Assembly (NCBI RefSeq): GCF_945957525.1
Contig: NZ_CAMFLA010000008.1
Span: 1-64,000 of the forward strand
Source of the DNA: an uncultured Aquitalea sp.
GTDB lineage: Bacteria; Pseudomonadota; Gammaproteobacteria; Burkholderiales; Chromobacteriaceae
Reading direction: 5' to 3'
Length of the DNA: 64,000 nt
In this document: positions 17,636-23,354 of the stretch, one piece after another
Position numbering within the stretch: the stretch's first letter is position 1
Layout: every line of letters begins with the position of its first letter
Notes under the pieces: generated by a model
What the model was told of the DNA's origin: nothing
Seen by the model: the letters and a program-made list of their open reading frames with translations, nothing else
Database searches by the model: none
Position numbers and translations under genes: made by a program

Positions 17636-17901
17636 ATCCCTTGTGATTACTGCATTCCGGGGGCCATCTTGTGGCCAATTTGCTCCGTTTGGATTGCGGA
17701 TTTCACGTTAAAAGTTACGTCATCTTCAGTTCCTTTTGGGGTAGCTATACCAGCAGGCCAGGCGCAGGTGTGCCGGGGTCTAGCAGACGCGAGGTGGTGT
17801 GGTACTACAGGCGCACGAAAGCGCCGCATTGGTTTGCGGACGCACTCTGGTGTTTGGATTGGGTGGTGCTGTGCGGCGGATGCGCGATGGTTGGATGACT
17901 G

Positions 17902-18063
17902 TCAGCGTTTGCGGTACATGACCGCATGGCGATTGAGGCGTTTGCGCCCTTCTTTGCTCTCCCTTGCCTTGGCATCGGCTTCCGCATTGACCTTGTTCTG
18001 TCTGTGACCGTTCCAGAGCATGATGCCGCCCAGGAGGAGAAGAATCATACTTGTGATGGCCAT
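17902..18063 (-). CDS. Small membrane protein, 53 residues
   Basis: MAITSMILLLLGGIMLWNGH forms a single N-terminal transmembrane helix. It is followed by a highly charged, basic tail (EADAKARESKEGRKRLNRHAVMYRKR). GAAGAGA lies 7-10 bases before the ATG. The helix plus positive tail is a membrane-protein architecture and reads as a genuine gene, unlike the overlapping plus-strand frames. It lies upstream of the Gp2-type gene on the same strand, about 435 bases away. Small hydrophobic proteins are common beside inoviral replication genes, but this one is not a recognisable coat protein because it has no clear signal peptidase site. Function unknown. Confidence 0.6.
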   Translation of the reverse strand: MAITSMILLLLGGIMLWNGHRQNKVNAEADAKARESKEGRKRLNRHAVMYRKR

Positions 18064-18390
18064 GTGGTGTCTCTTCGCTAGGATGACGGAACTAAACTAC
18101 TTCCGCTTCGTTTGTAAAGCACGCCCACTTGAAAAGTCAAGCATCGGGATGGGGAGTCTGCTAACTACGGCTCGGCAAAAAATCGTTGAAATCCTGCAAG
18201 TCACAATTTTCAGCGAGATGCTATTTTAAGCGTATCTCTTGCTTGGCAAGTCTCCGTAGAATCAAGGTTGTAAGGTGCTAATCCCATTGTTGGCTGTTTC
18301 CGTTTCTCGCAAAATCTGCCAATTTCGCGTTGTTTTTTCAAGGTTTTCAACTTGGATGTAGTGGTGGTGATGCCCTCTGAATTTCCTTGT
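18064..18390. other. Low-coding gap leading into the iteron array
   Basis: AT-richer sequence between the 53-residue gene and the iteron-like repeats. It contains no supported ORF on either strand. Together with the array it is the most likely place for a replication origin of the element. Confidence 0.4.
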
Positions 18391-18582
18391 GTATCTCTTT
18401 TGAGCTACCCCTTGTATCTCATTTGAGAGGGGTGGTATCTCTTTTGAGCTACCCCTTGTATCTCAATTTGAGATGGGGGTATCTCATTTGAGCCACCTCT
18501 TGTATCTCATTTGAGCTACCCCTTGTATCTCATTTGAGAGGGGTGGTATCTCTTTTGAGAGTCCTTGTGTATCTCATTTGAG
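18391..18582 (+). repeat. Nine iteron-like tandem repeats, 21-23 bp period
   Basis: The unit GTATCTCwTTTGAG begins at 18391, 18414, 18435, 18458, 18479, 18502, 18525, 18546 and 18569, giving steps of 23, 21, 23, 21, 23, 23, 21 and 23 bases, about two helical turns. Each unit holds an imperfect palindrome CTC-wTTT-GAG. Most gaps between units are either C-rich (CTACCCCTT) or G-rich (AGGGGTG), and the two types are complementary, so neighbouring units could also fold as single strands. The fourth copy has one extra A. Regularly phased, identically oriented repeats of this length are typical of initiator-bound iterons in replication origins. Confidence 0.85.
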
Positions 18583-18728
18583 AGCCGCGGGGGGCTCTGG
18601 TGGATTGCAAACAAAATCGCCTGTGCTGCCTATCCGACTCCAGTTCGAGCAGCGGGCGGTCGTCGCAAATTCAAAATATCTGGCGATGCCGCGCTGAGTG
18701 TGTTGTTCTTCGGTTGGGTGCGGGCCTT
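18583..18728. other. Gap between the iterons and the HTH gene
   Basis: No gene supported. A GAGAGCCGCGGGGGGCTCTGG stretch at its left edge can form a short GAGCC/GGCTC hairpin right after the last iteron. Confidence 0.35.
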
Positions 18729-18980
18729 TCAACTGTGTGCGGAGTTTAGTGTCGAGCCATTTCCGCGTAGTAGGGCGGCAATCTCTTTGATGCACCATTG
18801 CAGGCGGCCATAGACGCGGATGGGGCGCAGTGCTCCTTTGTCGTAGCAGGACCACTTCCGCAAGGTCTGCGGCTTGCGGTTCAAGAGGGCAGCCGCTTCT
18901 TCTGTGCTGACAAAGTCTCGAGTGGTTGCGAGTGCGTCAAGGTTTGGGGTTGGGGAATTGGAGCTGCGTTGTTTCTCCAT
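18729..18980 (-). CDS. AlpA/MerR-like helix-turn-helix DNA-binding protein
   Basis: 83 residues. FVSTEEAAALLNRKPQTLRKWSCYDKGALRPIRVYGRLQWCIKEIAALL (residues 23-71) is the HTH_17-type winged helix found in AlpA-like activators, excisionases and small prophage regulators. Residues 25-47 form the HTH, and the RPIRVYGRLQW wing is very characteristic of this group in betaproteobacterial elements. AAAGGAAAG lies just before the ATG. The gene has a strong leftward promoter at 19221-19249. Expected roles are control of the integrase and excision, or of the replication genes further left. The two GTCAATGAC boxes in its leader are candidate binding sites. Confidence 0.8.
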   Translation of the reverse strand: MEKQRSSNSPTPNLDALATTRDFVSTEEAAALLNRKPQTLRKWSCYDKGALRPIRVYGRLQWCIKEIAALLRGNGSTLNSAHS

Positions 18981-18995
18981 ATACTTTCCTTTTTT

Positions 18996-19115
18996 ATGTC
19001 AATGACATTTTTGGGGCGCAAAGGACTGCGTGCCGATTGCTGTTACACAAGTGGCTCAGAGGCTGTGCACGAGATGGGTTTTTGGGAGGCCTGCGGGTGG
19101 TGTACGTCAATGACG
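18996..19115. promoter_or_regulatory. Two GTCA-A-TGAC palindromes in the HTH gene leader
   Basis: ATGTCA-A-TGACAT (18996-19008) and CGTCA-A-TGACG (19105-19115) share the core GTCAATGAC and are about 108 bases apart. Both lie between the strong promoter and the HTH start codon. A dimeric regulator bound here could repress the operon, with looping possible. Confidence 0.45.
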
Positions 19116-19183
19116 CAAACGCTGAAGTTCCGATGTGAGTCGGAGTATCAGTGCAGACGGGTTGTATGCAGAGTGTGAGTCAA

Positions 19184-19200
19184 GCCCCCGAGGAGGGGGC
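19184..19200 (-). promoter_or_regulatory. Early hairpin in the HTH leader
   Basis: GCCCCC-GAGGA-GGGGGC is a perfect 6-bp GC stem about 15 bases downstream of the predicted leftward start site. It lacks a T run on either side, so it is more likely a leader structure or weak attenuator than a full terminator. Confidence 0.35.
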
Positions 19201-19220
19201 GCTGTTGCATTTATGTAGCC

Positions 19221-19249
19221 ACTATACACCATAATTTGAAATTTGTCAA
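19221..19249 (-). promoter_or_regulatory. Strong leftward sigma-70 promoter of the HTH gene
   Basis: On the minus strand a perfect TTGACA (19249-19244) is followed by exactly 17 bases and TATAGT (19226-19221). This is the best promoter match in the element. It points towards the HTH gene with a leader of roughly 230 bases. Confidence 0.75.
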
Positions 19250-19261
19250 GATGTGCTTGAC
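19245..19261. promoter_or_regulatory. Operator-like palindrome overlapping the -35 box
   Basis: GTCAAG-ATGTG-CTTGAC is a perfect 6-bp inverted repeat that covers most of the -35 element of the leftward promoter. A bound repressor would block RNA polymerase, as in a lysogeny switch. Confidence 0.5.
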
Positions 19262-19297
19262 GTATTATTCTTTTTATGAGTCATGGCGAGCGATCGC

Positions 19298-20632
19298 TTA
19301 ATTCTGAGTTTCCTGTGTGACCAAGCGGAGGCCTGGCTTGCCTGTTTCGGTTGAGGGTTGCTCGATTCCAGCTTGCTCCAGAATCCATCTTTCAATCCGA
19401 GAGTGCCAGAGCCGTAATAGGTCCAGAGGGCGGCGGCGATAGTGTTTCTCAGCGGTTGCACTGGGTTTGTGGCCTTGGAGTTGCGCCACTACGCCTATTG
19501 GACACTCCACCCATTCGGCTAGCGTGCCGAACGAGCGGCGGAGACCGTGCAATGTCAGATGGGGTAGGCCTGCCATCGTAAGTGCCCGGTTGTGAGCATC
19601 TCGCGGATCTTGAATGCGCCCGGAAGCGGCACTGGGGCTGCTAAACACCCATTCGTTTCTGCGAGGTAGGCTGGCAAGAAGAGTGGCGATATAGGGGGTT
19701 AAGGGGATAATACGTTCGCCGTCCACTTTGTCCGCGATACGTAAGCTGTTCCATTGAAAATCAACATCTGTCCAACGAAGATCCGCTAGCTCCTCACGGC
19801 GTGAGCCGGTCAGCAGCAGAGTTTGCAGGTAGATGCCGAATACGGGAGGGAGCAGGCGAACCGCACTGAACCAGATGGCTAGTTGCTCGCGTTGAAGGCA
19901 ATCGTCCTTGGCTCTGGGCTTGGCGACTTTGTGGCGAACCTTCTTGGATGCGTGTGCTCCTCTAGGCACTAGTCCGATGTACTCTGGTTGCTCGTTGCAC
20001 CAGTTCAAGCAGGCTCGCAGCATTCGGAAGGCGAGGGCCGTTACGGTGGGCCTGCTGGTGTTCTCTTCCTCCACCCATGTTGCCAAGCGGTCTGCGCTTA
20101 GCTCGGATAGTTTGACGTCTAATAAAGCTGCGAGTGGTCCGGGGATGGTTGTTTTCGCCTTGGCTCGTGTCCGTGGTTCACCCCCACGATGAGCTAGGCG
20201 CTCATGTGCCTTTAAGTGTGTTGTGCTCCATCGGATGGAGTTTGCTTTGATGTAGTGCTTCCATGCGTCGGCAAGGGTGGTGTCTTTGCGTGCCTCTTCG
20301 GCCTGCTGACGAACGCTCTCGGCCTTGAGTGCTTCTTTGGCCCGGCGTGGGTCTATACCTGCGTCGCAGAGGGATTGCAGGCGACGTGCTTCTTTTCTTG
20401 CGCTGTTTTCAGTGCTTCGCGTTGGCGCATCAAGACGCCAAGTATTCACATCGCCAATCGTCATGCGGAACTGCTGGTCAAACACGTAGCTTTGGAAGAT
20501 GTAGCTTTTGACCCCCTTCTGTGTCACTCGGATGCCAAGGCCTGGGGCTTCCGTATCGTAATGGTATGCGGCGGCCTTGCCTTCGCTGCTGAGCTTGTCA
20601 ATACGGTCGAGTGTAAAATTGAAAGTTGCCAT
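19298..20632 (-). CDS. Tyrosine-type site-specific integrase
   Basis: 444 residues with the N-terminal DUF4102-like arm-binding region (YHYDTEAPGLGIRVTQKGVKSYIFQSYV, residues 23-50) of P4/tRNA-island integrases, a core-binding domain (about 118-215) and the catalytic domain. Catalytic residues can be read as R278 (TGSRREE), H362 and R365 (HGLRRSFG), H388 (GHKPSATAEKHY) and the nucleophile Y398. It is complete and looks active. It lies at the end of the element opposite the intact tRNA and is transcribed inward. The 19-bp tRNA anticodon-arm repeat is its probable crossover site, and the paired GTGTACTTG repeats near both ends its probable arm sites. Confidence 0.92.
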   Translation of the reverse strand: MATFNFTLDRIDKLSSEGKAAAYHYDTEAPGLGIRVTQKGVKSYIFQSYVFDQQFRMTIGDVNTWRLDAPTRSTENSARKEARRLQSLCDAGIDPRRAKEALKAESVRQQAEEARKDTTLADAWKHYIKANSIRWSTTHLKAHERLAHRGGEPRTRAKAKTTIPGPLAALLDVKLSELSADRLATWVEEENTSRPTVTALAFRMLRACLNWCNEQPEYIGLVPRGAHASKKVRHKVAKPRAKDDCLQREQLAIWFSAVRLLPPVFGIYLQTLLLTGSRREELADLRWTDVDFQWNSLRIADKVDGERIIPLTPYIATLLASLPRRNEWVFSSPSAASGRIQDPRDAHNRALTMAGLPHLTLHGLRRSFGTLAEWVECPIGVVAQLQGHKPSATAEKHYRRRPLDLLRLWHSRIERWILEQAGIEQPSTETGKPGLRLVTQETQN

Positions 20633-20674
20633 TTGTGGTTCCGAACAAGTCGAATCAGGAGGTGGAGAGTCGCT

Positions 20675-20694
20675 GTGTACTTGTAGTGTACTTG
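20675..20694 (+). repeat. Right pair of integrase arm-type repeats
   Basis: GTGTACTTG at 20675-20683 and again at 20686-20694, 11 bases apart and in the same orientation as the pair at 13837-13856. They sit in the upstream region of the integrase gene, so integrase binding here could also autoregulate its expression. Confidence 0.55.
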
Positions 20695-20823
20695 TTTTGA
20701 GTCGATTTCGGTCAACGGAAAGTAACTCAAGAATTATTGAAAAAACGATGAAGCCCTTGTAGATAAAGAGTTTAGTTGAGTTTTATCAATTGGCATCAAC
20801 GTGATGGAATGGTTTCTCTGTGA

Positions 20824-20870
20824 GACTCATAATCCTTTGGTCCCGGGTTCGAGCCCCGGAGGGCCCACCA
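20824..20870 (+). repeat. attR: displaced 3' half of the host tRNA gene
   Basis: The 19-bp core is followed by CCGGG-TTCGAGC-CCCGG and AGGGCCCACCA, i.e. the T arm and acceptor end of a tRNA. The T stem differs at paired positions from the copy now joined to the tRNA (GTGGG/CCCAC), with base pairing kept in each. This half has no 5' part and is the original host end pushed aside by integration. Confidence 0.88.
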
Positions 20871-20878
20871 AGGAAATC

Positions 20879-20911
20879 AAGGACCTGTCGCGAGAGCGGC
20901 GGGTCCTTTTC
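20879..20911 (+). terminator. Original terminator of the tRNA gene
   Basis: AAGGACC and GGTCCTT pair around a GC-rich internal hairpin, followed by TTTCT. It lies just after the displaced tRNA 3' end. Confidence 0.6.
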
Positions 20912-21084
20912 TATTTCGGCTGCCGGCTTGATACCGGCCGGCCGTGCTCGGACTAATCCGCATGATAATTGCGCAGACACCCGGCCATAGCCGGCCCCTT
21001 CCGCGATAGACTTGGCTGCAGTTCGGCAGGCTCGCAGCATCAAGCATGCCGGTTGTCCGTCTGGTCTTTTTCTTCGGCTTGCTC

Positions 21085-21990
21085 ATGACTCAATCCTCTG
21101 AAACCCGCGGCATGTTGCTCGGGCTGGTTGGTGTGCTGATCTTCAGCCTCACCTTGCCGATGACGCGCATTGTCGTCGCAGAACTTCCTCCTTTGTTGAA
21201 TGGCCTGGGCCGCGCGCTGGCGGCGGCGCTGCCTGCCGCCTTGTTGCTGGCCTGGCGCGCAGAAAAACGCCCAACCCTGCCTCAGCTCAAGAGCCTTGCC
21301 GTGGTGGCGCTGGGTGTGATTGTGGCCTATCCGGTGTTTTCGGCGTTGGCCATGCAGAGCTTGCCCGCTTCGCATGGCGCTGTCGTCAACGGTTTGCAGC
21401 CTTTGCTGGTGGCAATCTATGCAGCCTGGCTGTCAAAGGAGCGGCCGTCTCCGGGCTTCTGGGTGTGCGCAGTGGCGGGCAGCGCGTTAGTAGTGGCCTT
21501 CGCCTTGCAGGCCGGTGATGGCGCTTTGCATGGCGGGGATGTATGGATGCTGGCGGCGGTGGGCCTGGGGGCGCTGGGCTATGCCGAAGGCGCGAGGTTG
21601 GCGCGGCAGATGGGTGGCTGGCAAGTGATTTGCTGGGCGCTGGTGGTGTCGGCTCCGGTATTGATGGTGCCGGTAGCCAGCTTATCCTGGAGCCATCATG
21701 CGGCGCACCCGGAGCCGGTGGCGCTGAAAACCTGGCTCGCGTTCGCTTATGTAGCCCTGTTCTCGCAACTGATCGGTTTCTTTGCCTGGTATGCCGGGCT
21801 GGCGCAGGGCGGCATCGCCAGGGTGGGTCAGGTGCAGCTGCTGCAGATTTTTTTCACGCTGGCGTTTTCCGCGCTGTTTTTTGGTGAAGAAGTGGCGTCT
21901 TATGCCTGGTTATATGCGTTGGGGGTGATTATTACCGTTGTGCTGGGCAAGCGCGCGGCTGTTCGGTCCTTGAGGCCTCAGCCGCGCTGA
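21085..21990 (+). CDS. EamA/DMT-family transporter
   Basis: 301 residues from the ATG at 21085; an upstream ATG at 21046 adds 13 residues and cannot be excluded. About ten transmembrane helices in two EamA halves are visible, from GMLLGLVGVLIFSLTLPMTRI at the start to YAWLYALGVIITVVLGKRA at the end. The half-ending signatures ...GAVVNGLQPLLVAIYAAWLSKERP and ...RVGQVQLLQIFFTLAFSALFFGEEV are typical of the drug/metabolite transporter superfamily. The substrate cannot be told from sequence. It stands alone immediately right of the element and ends in a good terminator. Confidence 0.88.
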   Translation: MTQSSETRGMLLGLVGVLIFSLTLPMTRIVVAELPPLLNGLGRALAAALPAALLLAWRAEKRPTLPQLKSLAVVALGVIVAYPVFSALAMQSLPASHGAVVNGLQPLLVAIYAAWLSKERPSPGFWVCAVAGSALVVAFALQAGDGALHGGDVWMLAAVGLGALGYAEGARLARQMGGWQVICWALVVSAPVLMVPVASLSWSHHAAHPEPVALKTWLAFAYVALFSQLIGFFAWYAGLAQGGIARVGQVQLLQIFFTLAFSALFFGEEVASYAWLYALGVIITVVLGKRAAVRSLRPQPR

Positions 21991-22011
21991 AGCGATTGAC
22001 GCTAACGAGAG

Positions 22012-22038
22012 GCCTGCCAGTCTTTGGCAGGCTTTTTT
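22012..22038 (+). terminator. Rho-independent terminator of the DMT transporter gene
   Basis: GCCTGCCA-GTCTT-TGGCAGGC is a perfect 8-bp stem followed by TTTTTTAT. The remaining gap up to 22313 holds no gene that I can support. Confidence 0.88.
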
Positions 22039-22313
22039 ATTGTGGATGGCAAGCTGGTGGGGTGCGGTTTGGCGTCGCTCACTGCGCGGCGAGGCCAGGA
22101 AGGGTAATACCTGCTTTTTGTCCGCAATCTGTGCGCTACACTGTACTAACAGACAGTAATTGCTAGAGCGGTGGCACCGCCTGCGCTTGTCATGCTGTGC
22201 ATTTATGATGATGCCGGGACGAGAGCGGGGGAGCACCGTTGCGGCAGTGAAAATACATAACGAGGATGGGTCGCCGGGCGAAGGCCGGGCGGCGTTTGCA
22301 AGGGGCGGTAAAC

Positions 22314-23354
22314 GTGTCGCGGGGAAAAACAATTCGCCTGATGCTGGTGTTGTGCGTGCTGATACTGGCCTGCGGCGGGGTGTCGGCCGAAGCGCTGCTG
22401 CGCGTGCTGGCTTGGCCAGGCTATGCCGATCCGGACGTGGTGAAGGCGTTTGAGCAACGCTACAAGGCCCGGGTGGAGGTGACCTTCGTTGATTCGGACG
22501 AGGGGCTTTGGTCGCGCATGAACGCTAAAGAAGGCCCGCGTTTTGATGTGCTGGCGGCCAACACCGCCGAAATGCAACGCTATTACGCGGCCGGGTTGCT
22601 CAAGCCGCTTGATGCGACGTCGTTGCCAAACCTGGCCCGGCAATTGCCCCGTTTTCGCCAGCGTCAGCGCATCCCGGGGCTTGAGCAGCTGGGAGTGCTC
22701 TATGCCGTGCCGTTTACCTATTCCACCATGGGCATCATTTACGACAAGCGGCAGTTCGCCTCGCCGCCGGACTCGATGAATGTGCTGTGGGATCCGCGTT
22801 TTCGCCACAAAGTGCTCGACTTCAACGGCGGGCAGCACAATTTTTCCTTTAGCGCGCTGGCCTCTGGTATCGAACATCCTTTCCGCTTGAGCAATGACGA
22901 GCGCGCCCGGCTGACTCGCCGCCTGATTGATCTGCGCCGCAATGTGCTCACTTTCTACAATCTGCCGGAGGAAGCGACCGAGCTGTTCGTGCGGCACAAG
23001 GTTGCGGTGATGTTTGGCAATTATGGCACCCAGCAGCTCAATTCCTTGCGACGAGCCGGCGCGGATGTGGGCTACGCGCTGCCCAAGGAGGGCGTGCTGG
23101 CCTGGCTGGATTGCTGGGCCATGACGCGCTTCGCGGCGGATCCGATGCTGGCCCAGCAGTGGATCAACTACATGCTGGAGCCGTCCGTGAGCAGCTTGCT
23201 GCCCAAACGACAGGGATTGGCCAATACATTGGTTGAAAGCGAGGATCTGCAGGACAAGGCCAAGGTACTGTGGCTGCAGCCGGTGGAGGATGCCGGCCGG
23301 CGGGAAGCGCTGTGGCAGCGCATCATGGCGGGCGACCGCCCGGGGAGCTTCTGA
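22314..23354 (+). CDS. PotD-like periplasmic polyamine-binding protein, probably a sensor
   Basis: 346 residues from a GTG at 22314 with AAGGGGCGG at ideal spacing. A signal peptide (IRLMLVLCVLILACGGVSA, about residues 7-26) precedes the extracellular solute-binding fold of the PotD/NspS group (LRVLAWPGYADPDVVKAFEQRY, FDVLAANTAEMQRYYAAGLLKPLD, PFTYSTMGIIYDKRQF, LDCWAMTRFA). No ABC permease or ATPase gene is adjacent. Instead it overlaps by one base with a membrane GGDEF gene. That pairing matches the Vibrio NspS-MbaA type of system, in which the binding protein reports polyamines to a cyclic-di-GMP enzyme rather than importing them. Confidence 0.82.
   Translation: MSRGKTIRLMLVLCVLILACGGVSAEALLRVLAWPGYADPDVVKAFEQRYKARVEVTFVDSDEGLWSRMNAKEGPRFDVLAANTAEMQRYYAAGLLKPLDATSLPNLARQLPRFRQRQRIPGLEQLGVLYAVPFTYSTMGIIYDKRQFASPPDSMNVLWDPRFRHKVLDFNGGQHNFSFSALASGIEHPFRLSNDERARLTRRLIDLRRNVLTFYNLPEEATELFVRHKVAVMFGNYGTQQLNSLRRAGADVGYALPKEGVLAWLDCWAMTRFAADPMLAQQWINYMLEPSVSSLLPKRQGLANTLVESEDLQDKAKVLWLQPVEDAGRREALWQRIMAGDRPGSF

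Larger units (their letters stand above)
13733..20842. mobile_element. 7.1-kb integrated element in a tRNA gene (phage-satellite-like island)
   Basis: Bounded by a 19-bp direct repeat (GACTCATAATCCTTTGGTC at 13733-13751 and 20824-20842) that corresponds to the anticodon arm of the tRNA. It holds a tyrosine integrase, an AlpA-like HTH protein, a Gp2/YagK-YfjJ-type replication protein, a small membrane protein, nine iteron-like repeats, a decayed serine recombinase and one large membrane protein of unknown family. By eye, GC content is lower than the flanks, codon use differs, and the recurrent 10-mer GTTGGCCGAA was not seen in it. No capsid, coat, packaging, Zot or conjugation genes are visible. 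It is best described as a satellite-like or mini-integrative element; whether it is still mobile cannot be told from sequence alone. Confidence 0.88.

Noticed and set aside
17669-18007. 112-codon and 75-codon plus-strand ORFs in the element
   Set aside because: Cys/Trp/Arg-rich composition is typical of a wrong frame, and they overlap the better-supported 53-residue gene on the other strand.
18391-18582. Could the tandem repeats be a CRISPR array?
   Set aside because: Spacers are only 7-9 bases, recur among themselves, and no cas genes are present; the phasing fits iterons.
19184-19200. GCCCCC/GGGGGC hairpin as a full terminator for the integrase or HTH gene
   Set aside because: No T run on either side, and it lies inside the leader of the HTH transcript.
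20786-21043. An 85-codon minus-strand ORF containing GPSGARTRDQRIMSL
   Set aside because: This is the well-known false protein obtained by translating a tRNA 3' end; the sequence is the displaced tRNA fragment and its terminator.
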